Shown here: one piece after another, positions 10,959 to 22,322 of the stretch | How the letters are laid out: every line of letters begins with the position of its first letter | Numbering within the stretch: position 1 is the stretch's first letter | NCBI GenBank assembly: GCA_002946415.1 | Contig: NJPS01000030.1 | Coordinates: forward strand, 1 to 64,000 | Direction of reading: 5' to 3' | From: Rutstroemia sp. NJR-2017a BVV2 | Taxonomy: Eukaryota; Ascomycota; Leotiomycetes; Helotiales; Rutstroemiaceae | Length of the DNA: 64,000 bases | Notes under the pieces: generated by a model | What the model was told of the DNA's origin: nothing | Seen by the model: only the letters and a program-made list of their open reading frames with translations | Databases searched by the model: none | Made by a program: the position numbers and the translations under genes

Positions 10959-13745
10959 ATGGCAACGCCTGTTGTAACCGAACATCAGGATGCACTTTTG
11001 CAACTTCTTCGGGTGCTGAATGAAAAACTCTCTAACGATGCTGCCGCCAATAAAGAGCCAGCTCCGCCTAATTCTGTCCCTCGGAGGCCTCTTTGGAAGT
11101 GGTATGAGTATCTAGCCTCGCCAGAAGAGCTAGAAGCCCTTTTACAAGGTCCATCAACACCTCCTCAACGACCTCGTGGACTTGCTGCCTCTCTTGTGCA
11201 TGGAAGTACCACGCAGCAGATGAAGCCATTATCGCGTCATGCCTCGAATATTCAGTCGACCTGGAGAGATTTATATGAACCATGTCACACTTTTCACCGG
11301 GACCTCCCGATGTTGCAGAAATTATTGGAAGACCAGCTGGGAGCAGCACTAGATATTCCCTTCGATAACCGATGGCATCTGGCATTCACACTCGCTAATA
11401 CAGGAAATACTGAGAGGATAAAACACATCAAGTCATTCCATGAAAGGTTGGATGGTATGGATGTGGGCATCTCCGTGGTGGATTATAATCCTTGGGGTGG
11501 GAAGGTTCCGTATCAACTTCATTTACCAAAGGAAACAGACACCGAGCGACAAGAAAGATGGCGTGAGATTCAGAAAAGGTCAGGAGTTCACTTATCCAGC
11601 TTCTCAGGCGTGTTGGTACCCAAAACAATACTGCCTGGTGTTAGATTCAGATTTGGTGATCCTGGCTTACGATTCGTAGATCTTTTCAGACGGATTTTGG
11701 AGAGACCTGGACACCATTCACGTCAACAAACCCCGGTTTACGCCCTGCGTATGGCCGTTCTTCTAGTAAGTGACCATCTTCAACCACGCTTTTTAGACCG
11801 CAACGTGCAAGCTGCCCCTTCGTGGCACAACATGACGAATGCTCGCATCAATTTTTAAGGGACGCCAAATAATACAAATATAATCAACTAGTAGCTAACC
11901 TGCAAACTTACAGCAGCAATGTCACCATGGCGCCGTTTAATGTTAGTCATTCCGTAATATTTCAATTTTCGTAACTAATCCGATTGATGCAATAGATCTT
12001 TCGAGGGTTTAGCCAATTCCATACGAATACCTTCTCTTACGCGAGAACTTCTATGTCCCTACTTCAGCCCACTCGATGAAGTCAACAGTTCATTCGAATT
12101 CCATTTGAACTGTTTGATGATACCTGGAACCACAGTAAACAATCCCTATAGCTCAGCAAACTGCTTCAACATAACTTTCTATGAGATTGTAAGCTCTGGC
12201 AGTCGACACGAATCATACTGGAAGATGGGACCGCTATTCACAGATGGTGCCATTCTGAACGACTCTGACAGTGGGGAACGACTTCGGCATTCCGCTTTCA
12301 CTGTATGAATTCTCTATCGTTCATATTATGTTCAATGAGCTAAGCAAGACTACAGGTTTATACGAAGTCTACATCGCATGATCCACTTGAACCATTCTAC
12401 ACGGTTGTTCTACTTACGCCAGAGACTTTCCACGTGGGTGATAAATCGAAATGCCTGTTCGAGGTCACCGCGATCGAGAGCGAACTGTGGTGCATTAAGT
12501 CAGGACTTCTCAATGTCGTTGAGAAATGGACAGAATTAAGTAGATATTTCGCAGAATTACTTGCTGATGACTTCCTCAACTTGAATGAATATGTCAAATT
12601 GTTGTTTGACGACGAAAACTTCACACGATCACGAAAGTACTTCTGGGCTATTGGATGCCTCACTGAGTTCACGAATGTTCTGGCAGATAATATTAAGCAA
12701 TGGGACCTATATTATGAAGCCCGCATCCAAGTATTGCTAGAATTGGACAATATCGAGGAGAAGTTGGCCGCCGCTTCGCTGTATCCACCATATGCCGGTG
12801 AGGGAGAGGAAAGGCTCGTCAATTTCAAAAAATCCATACGAGAATGTCAGAATCATCGTGAAACTCTGGTAGGGCTTCGCGAAGATTTCCAGCGAAAACT
12901 AGACAGTGCGAACGCGCTGCGGGATGGCGTAAGTACTTGTCAAGTCTACACTTCAATCTCTAAGCTCTAAATATGAAGAATATACTGCATACCATGCTGA
13001 CTTAATTCTCCAGTTGTTCAACGCCAGTGCTTTGGTAGAGAGCAGGGCATCAACAAGACTAGGAGAAAACGTCAAGCTACTGACCTACGTCAGCATATTC
13101 TATCTTCCTCTCTCTTTCTGCGCTGTAAGTCACAAATAGCCCATACCACTTCTATATCAAATAACTAGAGCTAACGTGAAATAGGCTATCTGGGCAATCC
13201 CAAATGTTCAAAGCAGTTCTATCAGCATGCCCTTCATAATCATGGCAGTTGTCGTCGGCGTTGTAACTTACGCTGTCACTCTCAACATGGATTTGTTGAA
13301 TAGAAAGCTCAACGGATTTTATTATCCAAGAAGGCAATCACTTATCAACCAAATGCAAATGGAGACCGGACCCTGGAAAGCGACGGGAGCAAAGTTCGAG
13401 CAATTCAAGCCGACAAGTGAGGACAAGGTACCAACGGAATGGTGGATTCCTCTGTATTGGATCCGGACGGTGTTCATGAACGTACTCGGGAAAGGTGTCA
13501 CTTCAAATGCGCGTAATGACGAGCCACCGGTGACAGTTACTTCCCCATTAGACCAGATCACGACTGCTGGTCACCCGGAGCCGCCCAATGGTCTCAAGGC
13601 GACTTCTACTCGCTTGACTGGTTTGAAAAATCTAGCAACGGCGGCTCTCAAACAGGTTAGTTCTCTTGAGCCAGTGTCTTTAAAGGCAAGAATACTCGAG
13701 AAGTTAGGTCGCGGCCAGGGACGAAGAGGAGGAGTATCCGTGTAA
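10959..13745 (+). CDS. CorA-like (Mg2+ transporter-type) fungal membrane protein
   Basis: Well-supported exons are 10959..about 11765, 11914..11941, 11996..12302, 12356..12928, 13014..13124 and 13185..13745. The N-terminal 270 residues are soluble. A long helical region follows (ECQNHRETLVGLREDF, then NALRDG-LFNASALVESRAS). Two closely spaced membrane helices come next: LLTYVSIFYLPLSFCAAIWA and FIIMAVVVGVVTYAVTL. This layout, with a helix leading into a hairpin of two spans, is that of the fungal CorA/ZntB-like proteins. The classic GMN motif is not evident, so ion transport is uncertain. The junction between 11765 and 11914 does not resolve cleanly: the simple GTAAGT donor leads to a stop, and frame is restored only by a weak donor at 11770 (GTGACC) spliced to 11914, giving V-T-A-MSPWRRLISFEG. 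The gene may be damaged there. Confidence 0.7.
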
Positions 13746-14830
13746 AAGTACGACAGGATCATAATCATATAAAGAGGGTGAAAGTGCGCCATGTATGAGC
13801 GATTTATCTGACGGTATATATGGTAATGGCAGGATTTTTGATCCAGGGCAAGCTGGCGGAAGCTAATTCTGCTGAGGGAGCAAGACCAGGCGTTTGAGAA
13901 TCTGAGTGGATTTATACTACGAATCCGGTGCAAAACTGCGCTACCAGGGCAAGTTGATATTTTGCTTTCTAGGGATGCAATATAGACATCCAACTTCACA
14001 ACAAGCGCATGAAATGTAACGTCATATTGTAGTTTTATATCACAGCTGCTTCTTTTCAGCAGGGTATGGTTCAAACTTAATGAACATAGAAATCCGTACC
14101 CACATTATACGTGCACATGAAGATCCTTAGATCCTAGGATTCACAACCATACCTACTAGCTCATCCATATAATATGTTAGATGATGTTTGCATGCAAATT
14201 TCGAACATTGTGAACAAGCCTCAGGTAATTAAGAACTAGACATATAAAGATCCATCCAGCTTAGAAAGAAGCAGTGGAACATGTCCACGGTATAGAAAGC
14301 CGATGCGACCTAGTCGCGCAGGGCAGCTATCGTTGTTAACAATCTCAACAGGATCTCCACACATTATCTGAGATCTTAATGTATAGTTTCACCACGTAGT
14401 AGGATACGAGTGAGGATACAATACCTTCCAGACGATTCTGCATACCTTGGATAGAATGTGAACAGTGTCTCTATCTATTGAGGCGAACGCGAGCCTATCT
14501 AGACAAGCAATATATGAACAATACTGGCGTAACAACCAAATTCCCATAATAAAAAATCTTGGAAAATCAATAATCGGAGGTCATTGGGCCAATATCCAAG
14601 CATGTTGTTATCGCCTTCAAACTCGAACCTGTGACAAAGTTCGTCGTACTGTAGTTCAGCTCTCGCGAACTTTACCTGTGCGGAGAATTTCCACACACGT
14701 CACACTCATCCCACCTCAAGCTTGTAAGCGACCAGATCAGATTCACAATTCACAAGCCGCTCTCGAATTTTGTGACAGGTACTTCGCAACAGAAGATACA
14801 TCCAACAGAATCCGCCGCCACAACCTCACC
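13746..14830. other. intergenic, promoter of GET4
   Basis: No gene is seen. The open frame 14465-14914 runs into the first GET4 exon, and its upstream part looks like 5' leader rather than coding sequence. Confidence 0.5.
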
Positions 14831-15941
14831 ATGTCCGCCAAGATCGACAAGATCATTGCGCGTCTGCAAGAAAAGTGCTTCATTCAACCCCTCATCCTCC
14901 ACATCCCCAGCTAACCCTTCTCCCCGCGCAGAACTGCAGAAGGACAATACTACGAAGCCCAGCAACAAACCCGCGTCGTCGCCGCTCGCTACATCAAACA
15001 GGCCAACTACCCCGCGGCTATTGATATCCTCTACAATGTTTCCTCATCGCTGCTTAAAGCGGGCCAGGGCGGCAGCGGGGGTGATCTAGGTCTTTTCATG
15101 ATTGAAGTCTACGGACTCGCGGAGGTGAAACCGGATGCTATCAGCAAGGGAAGGGTTTTGACATTGTTACGATTATTCGAGGAAGGGGAACCCGTGCGGA
15201 AGAAGTTTATTGGGGAGATGATTGGGTATGTTACCCTACTTCCCTATCCAACCATCCCCTCATACTAACCTCCCCCCCACCAGCTGGTCCGCCAAACACG
15301 GCCCCTACCCCGCCGGCGAACCCGAACTGCACCACGTAGCCGGCAGTCTCTACGCGCAAGAACACGAAGTCTACGACGCAGAACGGCACCTCACGCTCGG
15401 CACCAAGGACTCCCCCGCCATCTTCACCAACCTCGAATACGAATGGTACACGCAAGACGACTCGCACACCGCAGCTCTCTACGCCGCGCGCGCCGTGTTC
15501 CCATACCTGCTAATCGGCAACGTGCGGGACGCGCGCCAGAGCCTGCGACTATTCACGAGTCGTCTCACGGACGAGAATGCAGGCCTCACAGTGCAGAGTC
15601 TCAGCAGCGGGAGCGAGGACGTGAAGATCTATCCGAGTTTGCCGCTGTTGAATTTCCTGGGGTTGCTGCTGTTGGCGGTGCAGAAGGGGAGTGCGGATTT
15701 GTATAGGCAGTTGAGACAGAAGTATGCGACGCATTTGAAGGAGGTGGGCGGGTGGGATGAGGCATTGGTTACGGTGGGGGAGATGTATTTTGGGATTCAG
15801 AGGCCGAGGCAGGGGAATCCGTTGCTGGATATGATGGGGAGTATGTTTGGGGGTGGGATGGGGGGGATGGGAGGAGGTGCGCAGCCGAAGGGTCAGAAGA
15901 GGGTGGGACAGGGAGCACCGGTTGCGGAGGGGTTGGATTAG
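14831..15941 (+). CDS. GET4: Get4-like protein of the tail-anchored protein insertion pathway
   Basis: Exons 14831..14874, 14932..15225 and 15284..15941 give 331 residues. The start MSAKIDKIIARLQEK joins TAEGQYYEAQQQTRVVAARY, the typical first helices of the Get4 alpha-solenoid. Later blocks LGLFMIEVYGLAEV, KFIGEMIGWSAKHGPYPAGEP and LHHVAGSLYAQE match the conserved Get4 core. The C-terminus is Gly/Met-rich and flexible. In yeast, Get4 with Get5 bridges Sgt2 and the Get3 ATPase, handing tail-anchored proteins to Get3 in the cytosol. Base use switches sharply inside exon 3, from C-ending codons (before about 15560) to G-ending codons (after about 15600). Confidence 0.92.
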
Positions 15942-16182
15942 ATGGTTTGATGTGGTTGTTTAAAGGAGCGCAGGGGAGCGGGTCGATGTTATATAGGAAT
16001 CGATACCAGTATACTCCTGAACAATTTTTTGGGGTTGATATAAACACCTGGGTATCACAAAACCACTATCCAGCCATACGCCATGCTAAACAAAATTCCC
16101 CGTCCGACTTTTTCACTCCATGCCCACGCAAAGTGCAATTTCTTCCCCCTCTGACGTATCTGCTCCAGATATCGCAATATTT

Positions 16183-16924
16183 TTATCGTATAACTGTTTC
16201 AGGTTCCGCCTCAAACATCCAATTGTCCTCTGCTAACGCCGCAGTCTTCGCGCGCAAGCTGGCTCGCACAGCTTCGTATAATTCTATTCACTCATTCTTA
16301 GCTCCATCTCCTTCTCACCACCACAGAGGCTGCATCTGGAAACAGCAAGACGGTCTAGACTTACCAGCAGGTTCGCTCGGCGCTCGATTTCGATCTCGCT
16401 GATGATGTTTCACCGCATCCGCCAATCTCTGTCGTTCTTCTACACCCGCATCTCACATTAGCCATGCATTCTCCCTTGCCCTCCCATCCATCCCCTCACC
16501 CCCAGAAAAACTTACGTTCCCCCTCCTCCCCCTCCTCGCCCATCCCCCGAAACCCACCCTCTCCCCCTCCCGAATCATCATCCTCCAAACTCTGCATAGC
16601 CAGCACCTCAAAATCCCCATTCTTGTCGCGTATCACTATATCCGTGGGTTCGGGCCCCATGCGGTTGACGTCGAGGTCGATGTCCAGACGCAGTGTCTCC
16701 GCGCTAGTCGAGGTGCTGGATGTGGTGGGGCGGTGGTGCGAGAGGGACGATTGCGACGTCGAGCGCGAGTGTGTGTGTGATGAAGACATAGATTCGCCGC
16801 CGCGTCGGGAGAGCTGCGATTGGAAGAGGTTGCGCCGGACGGAGGTGCGGGTGCTGGGGTGGGAGGTGGAGGCGGAGGTAGAGGTTGAGGGGTGAGAGGA
16901 GGCGCGTTGGGGTGCGGGAGGCAT
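16183..16924 (-). CDS. conserved-looking hypothetical protein
   Basis: Exons 16924..16516, 16439..16365 and 16283..16183 keep frame and give 194 residues. The N-terminal half is Ser/Thr/Arg-rich and disordered (stretches of SSSHTHSRSTSQSS type). A short ordered block follows (PTDIVIRDKNGDFEVLAMQSL), then an acidic Gly-rich linker. The C-terminus is a charged helical region: RQRLADAVKHHQRDRNR, then ELYEAVRASLRAKTAALAED and NWMFEAE. That C-terminus looks conserved and may be a protein-binding helix pair. I do not recognise a named family. The intron 1 acceptor could be the TAG at 16440-16442 or a GAG 11 nt upstream on the coding strand; I chose TAG. The gene is convergent with GET4 and divergent from RAI1. 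Confidence 0.65.
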
Positions 16925-17388
16925 GGTTGTGGCGGTAGCTGGAATGGTCGGTTGGGTGGTGTAGTGTATGTGAAGAGATATTGTAGGACGGTAGGTAGGT
17001 AGGTGAGACAGGAGGGTTAGGGTAGGTATTCAGTGTTTGCTGTCCCTGTAATGTTACATCTCAATGTCTGAATAACTGGAACTCCTAAAAGAATGGATAG
17101 AAGTACTTATAGTATCAATAATCGAGTGCGTTAGGACATTTCCATGACGACGAAGGAAGTAGGAGTAAACAAAATACCACCAAAAAAGTTGTAAGGCTGA
17201 AGAAATTGGATTTGTTTGTTTAAGTTGTCCGGCCGATTGTGGGGTGATGGTCCGCCGCCACAAAACGAGGCTAGCCCTTGGCTTAACCTTGACGAAGGTC
17301 CCTGAACAAAGGTTTCAAATGCCGACGTCTTTTTTTGCATCATTTTATAGCTTCTTGGTGTAGTTTGATATGACCTTAGAGAGGAGCT
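16925..17388. promoter_or_regulatory. divergent intergenic region, hypothetical gene / RAI1
   Basis: 464 bp separate the two divergent start codons. GT-rich repeats (ggtaggtaggtaggtg, around 16990-17005) occur on the plus strand. No specific factor site is recognised. Confidence 0.4.
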
Positions 17389-19011
17389 ATGAGTCACGTA
17401 TTTGATATTCAGCCCATTGGGCGGTTCGTCGGCTCAAGTGCTGCAATTCGAAGACCCAGGGTAAGGTTGATTGAATGAACCCCATGCGCGTGTGAATGAA
17501 GAGTCGCGTTTGGTGCGGTCACGGTTTTTCGCGCTTCATCGCAGAGCTCACCTACTTCCCTGGCATTTATCACGAAACTTTGATGCTAATTATGGAGGTA
17601 GGAAATAGCATGCTTTTCATATGACGACAATCATCAATTTCGTCTAGATGATTCATCAATTCGTTACTACTACCCTCCCTACCTAGGAGCCGATCTATCT
17701 AAAGGCTTTGATACGTTCAAGAAGTTGGACGATGAGGCCGATGATCATCTAGATAGTTTGTTGAAGACTCTCATTGATTATGAGCAAAAGGAGGGGAAGA
17801 AGGTCGAAGTTGATGTTGTTACGTGGAGGGGTATGATGACGAAGGTCTGATTCTGTGAATGCAGTGTTGCGTTTGTTTTTGGACACTGACTGGATTAGTT
17901 CATGGCGGCAATTTTCGCGGACAGAGATGGATTTGAGATGAATGCCACCCTATTTCAGGTATGTGTGATATGATGTTCGTCCGTTCGTCCTATGCTGATT
18001 CAGGTGCAAGGGGACAATGTATGTCAAGGATGCGTAGATGTTCTCTCAACTATCCTGCTGATGAAGATAGATTCATCGAAGAGAATCACGAGTACAAGTT
18101 GAAGTCACATGCTCGACAGTCGGCATCAAGACCAGCACCGGGTCGGCCTTCGCAGGATATGATGAGCTTCTGGGGTATTTCCACTGTGCCCAACTCTCGA
18201 GCAATCGTTGATAAGCCATAGGCTACAAATTTGAGACGTTATGTCTATTGCCCGCGACTTGGCAGGAAACATCGCGGGAGTATATCGAAAACCGGGAGAA
18301 TGAGATAGTAAATAACCATGCCCAATACTGTTCTATCGTAAGAACGGGCATTGGCAACACTGTGATGATCCTCGGTGGAGAGGTAGATGCGGGTGAGTTT
18401 TCGTATCTCCAATGATGACGTCTCCTGACTTTTCAGTATGGGATGTTAAACCCACGGAAGATATACCTATCAAATGGGTAGAATTGAAAACCAGTCAGGA
18501 TATACAGAGTGATCGAGATACGGTAACCTTCGAGCGCAAGCTCATGAAGTTCTGGATTCAATCCTTTTTACTCGGTGTCCCTAAAATCATCGTTGGCTTC
18601 AGAACACCTGATGGAATTCTAAAAAGAATTGAAGAACTGGACACCGCATCGATACCTTCGACGGTAAAAAGACAAGGAAGAGGGACCTGGGATGGGAACA
18701 TGTGTATCAATTTCGCGGCTTCCTTACTGGATTGTATGTCCTTCCCATTCATTGACTTCCACGACATGTGTCTGACTGCTGCAGTCCTAAAAGCCACAAT
18801 CACAGGCGACGGTGTGTGGAGAATCCGAAGAAGGGAGAGAACCTCAACTATTGAAGTATTCAAGGTCGAAGAGACAGGACATGGTGATATTCTTTCAGAT
18901 GAATTCATCAACTGGCGAATCAAGCTTTCGATGAAAGAAACACAAGCTTCAGCGGAAGTCGATCCCCCACCAGTGGAAAGCATAAGTCATAGCCATGAGA
19001 ATATTTCTTAA
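17389..19011 (+). CDS. RAI1: Rai1/DXO decapping and 5'-end surveillance nuclease
   Basis: Eight exons (17389..17460, 17602..17844, 17899..17958, 18011..18018, 18071..18174, 18222..18392, 18437..18733, 18785..19011) give 393 residues, close to yeast Rai1 (387). The start MSHVFDIQPIGRF and SSAAIRRPREIACFSYDD are family-typical, as is RYYYPPYLGADL. Active-site blocks are GEVDAVWD and WVELKTS, holding the acidic metal ligands and the lysine. KFWIQSFLLGVPKIIVGFR, VWRIRRRE and EETGHGDILSDEFINWR complete the fold. In yeast, Rai1 partners the nuclear exonuclease Rat1 and removes incomplete caps. Exon 4 is only 8 nt; skipping it breaks the frame, and including it gives LFQGTIFIEENHEYK, matching the family. 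The 51-bp intron at 18734-18784 is in frame without a stop; removing it gives SLLDFLKATITGDGVW. Confidence 0.93.
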
Positions 19012-19774
19012 AAATACAGGACCCATCTCCGCCAGGTTCCTGACTCCTCCAAAAAATAATGGAGGATGCAGTTATCGTCCGATCAAGCTCCGACTTCGGA
19101 GAGAAAATCATGCAGGATAAGCTTGGACTTTGAGACCAACAGAAAGGAGATTTTAGCAAAGGGAGAAAACATCCAGCTCGCCCTGAGACCCGAGACAGTT
19201 GGGATGGTGTCCATTAACGGTCTGACATGAGATATCAGACACAGACACCGCTTCACATGGTTCTGTTGAGAGCACGTGTGAAATTCCCCGGACTTCCCCT
19301 CCACAAAACTGAGGGCTGGGGAATCCGGTGAGAAATGAGGATGTGAGAAGCTTTGCGGAATTGATAATTGAAGCGATCCTATTGGCTGTGAAGGAAGAGA
19401 AAGCCGTAGATGTTTGTGTAACTGGATAATCGGACGATATTTTGTAGTTGTCTTCCTTAATGTCCCGAGAAAAGGCAATAAACCAATATAAATCCCAGCC
19501 GTGGAGAGCACATGGAATTCGCAGTGATATGTGATATTAATAGGGCTGTGAGACCCACTTTGGTTATCGATTGAGTTCCTACCATTTTTTGCACGGTTCT
19601 GGACTGAGCAAGCAAAAGAGAAAAGTCGGAACTGAACTTTTCGCCCGATTGCCCAATTTCCCAGTGAAATACTCAAATTCCCATAGATTTGTCCAATGAC
19701 TTAAAGATTTCTACGCATTTCAACTACTTTCCCTCAATTTATATAACCCTCCAATTGGCACAGATTGGACCAGA
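19012..19774. other. intergenic, promoter of malic enzyme
   Basis: No supported gene. A 197-codon open frame on the minus strand (19083-19676) has no recognisable domain or splice pattern and is treated as chance. A TATA-like element lies at the right end. Confidence 0.5.
19738..19746 (+). promoter_or_regulatory. TATA-like element
   Basis: tttatataa lies about 30 bp upstream of the malic enzyme ATG at 19775. Pattern match only. Confidence 0.35.
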
Positions 19775-22322
19775 ATGTACCGAGGCATAAGACTCAGCTT
19801 TTCGGCTTCGGCGTCGGCTTTGAAGAACACTGGCAAGGTTCAAAGCGGCCGTCTATCACGTTCCTTCCCCTTAAAAAGATGCCAGTCAACGGCATCAGGA
19901 GCAGCAGCAGCACAGGAAACTTTCAAAGATTCCAATTTTGATCCGAATATTGTTCCTTCATCTTATCCTTTTCCTTCTTCGCCCAAACCCTACAAATCGC
20001 ATATCAATTCTTCTATTAATTCCAACAAACATTCTACCAAAATGGTTCCTAATCCTAATGTGTCGTCAGTGGCTAGTTCGAAGGTCTCGTGAGTCAGATC
20101 AAAATAATTTGCGCTGTTGAACTAGGGATGAACGGAGTTAACAATTCAATAGATCACAGCCTGATACCAGCCATTCACTAGAGACGAGAAGACAGAATCA
20201 CACTTTGGGTCTTCTTCCTCCCAGTGTAGAAAGTCATGCAGTGCAGGCGCAGAGATGTGGGTTCCTTTTGCCACATCCTCTCGGTGGGAGAAAAGTACGG
20301 CCAGTCTGAGGCATGCATCAAGATATCTCGTCTGCAGAGATTCTTAGACTTACAGCTTCATTTGCACAGCAGTCATTGAATTGGATGCAGCAAACAAATC
20401 ACTGAGCGCATGCCCCTGATCTACCGCGCTTTTCTCCTACCGTGTGTACATCCCATCATCATCCCTGAGTACTTATTTTTACAGGTCTGAAGCAGCTCGA
20501 GGCAAAGAAAACCCCAATTGAGAAATACATGTATCTCAGCAACCTCAGGAACAACAATGTACACCTATTCTACCGTCTGGTGCAAGAGAACATGACGGTA
20601 TGTTGGAGCACGTGAGCACCTGGGATAATCGACTAACATATATTTAGGATCTTACGCCTTTAATATATACTCCTACAGTTGGCGAAGCATGCTTAAAGTG
20701 GTCAGAGATCTATCAACAGCCTGAAGGTAGGAAACTCTCGTGTTCCGTAGATGAACTTACTCATGTATTGAATTAGGACTCTACCTCTCCTACCAAGATC
20801 GGGGCAACTTGGCAGAGGTTCTTCGCAATTGGCGACAACCGGAAGTCGAGATGACTGTTGTTACCGATGGCTCTCGAATCTTGGGTCTCGGAGACCTTGG
20901 TGTTAATGGCATGGGTATCCCCGTCGGTAAATTGGCTTTATACACGGGTTGCGCGGGTATTCATCCTTCGAAAACATTGCCATTGACCATTGATTTGGGT
21001 ACGAACAATGAGGCATTCCTTAAAGATCCTTTATATATGGGTTCTCGAATGAAGAGGATTTCTACTGAAGAGGAAGCCGAATTCATGGAAGAGTTGATGG
21101 TGGCTCTCAACAAGACCTGGCCTGGGTATGTTTTTACCCAAGATAGTTTAGAATCTCACCTGCTGACCGCCTATTCAGAATCGTCGTCCAGTTTGAGGAT
21201 TTCAAGAATCCGTTCCCTTCTCTTGCTAAATATCAAAATAGATATCCTTGCTTCAACGATGATATTCAAGGAACAGGTGCAGTCATTTTAGCTGGTATCA
21301 TTAATGCTTTACGTCGGACGGGTGTGTCTATCAAGGATCACAGAGCTGTCTTTATGGGAGCAGGCAGTGCTGGTGTTGGTGTTGCTCAACAGATTGTTGA
21401 GTATTTCCAGAAAGAAGGTCTCACAGAAGATGAGGCACGCCGTTGCTTCTGGTTCGTGGACACTAAGGTACGCATAATCCATTTCACATGGCAATGCATG
21501 CAGCTAACATGTGGGAGGGGTTGATTACCAATGACCGAGGCGACAAACTGGCCGAGCACAAGGTGTATTTCGCTCGTGATGACAACAAGGGAAAGCAACT
21601 CAAGACTCTGTCGGAAGTCGTCGAATATGTCAAGCCTACTATACTGATGGGGTTGTCGACCATTCGTGGAATATTCGATGAATCTATCATCAAGAGAATG
21701 GCCGAGTTGAACAAGAACCCGATCATATTCCCCCTGTCAAACCCTTCGAGTCAAGCTGAATGTACATTTGAGGAAGCCATGAAATGGACAAATGGCCGAG
21801 CTCTCTTTGCCAGTGGAAGTCCATTCCCGGATTATGTGCATGATGGAAAGGTCTATTCGGCTGGACAGGGAAAGTGAGTAGTCCCCATCGTCTCCGCTAA
21901 ATAAAAACAATATTAACCACGCCACAGCAACATGTACGTCTTCCCAGGTATCGGCCTTGGATCTATTCTCTGCAAAACCTCCTGCATTAATCAAGACATG
22001 GTTCGTTATCTCGCTCTGGAGCTTCCACATAACCCCACTGACATCATCCCAGATCTATGCCTCCGCTGAAGCCCTCAGCACCTCTCTCAACGCCTCCGAA
22101 ACCGCCGCTGGCAACCTCTACCCCTCGCTAAACCGCATCCGCGAAGTTAGCGTAATTGTCGCTCGTCGTGTGATTCGCGAAGCACAAAAACACAAATTCG
22201 ATCGCGAACCAGCTATCCGCAATCTTACCGATGACCAACTCGATTCTTGGATTCGTTCGAGAATGTATGATCCTTTTCACGCCGTAGCACAGAAGCAGGC
22301 GGCGCCTAGAGCTTTACTCTGA
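19775..22322 (+). CDS. MAE1: malic enzyme, probably mitochondrial
   Basis: Nine exons (19775..20088, 20153..20256, 20485..20597, 20648..20726, 20777..21125, 21179..21467, 21518..21873, 21928..22000, 22053..22322) give 648 residues. The N-terminus is Arg/Ser-rich without acids (MYRGIRLSFSASASALK), a probable mitochondrial presequence. Malic enzyme blocks in order: LGLLPPSVES, YTPTVGEACLKW, TDGSRILGLGDLGVNGMGIP, FEDFKNPFPSLAKY, FNDDIQGTGAV (malate/metal site), GAGSAGVGVA (dinucleotide fold) and SNPSSQAECTFEEA. It oxidatively decarboxylates malate to pyruvate with NAD+ or NADP+; cofactor choice cannot be settled here. The intron after 20256 is unusually long (228 bp). The intron at 22001 starts GTTCGT, a weak donor, but frame and family sequence (CINQDMIYASAEAL) demand it. 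Confidence 0.93.

Noticed and set aside
14465..14830. N-terminal extension of GET4
   Set aside because: The frame is open upstream, but the protein starting MSAKIDKIIARLQEK fits the family and the extension has no features.
19083..19676. 197-codon open frame on the minus strand between RAI1 and malic enzyme
   Set aside because: No domain, signal or splice pattern; it lies in the malic enzyme promoter and looks like a chance frame.
20153..20256. Apparent frameshift in malic enzyme exon 2, where another frame reads FTRDEKTESH
   Set aside because: The spliced frame (SHSLETRRQNHTLGLLPPSVES) is continuous and leads correctly into the conserved block, so the other frame is coincidence.
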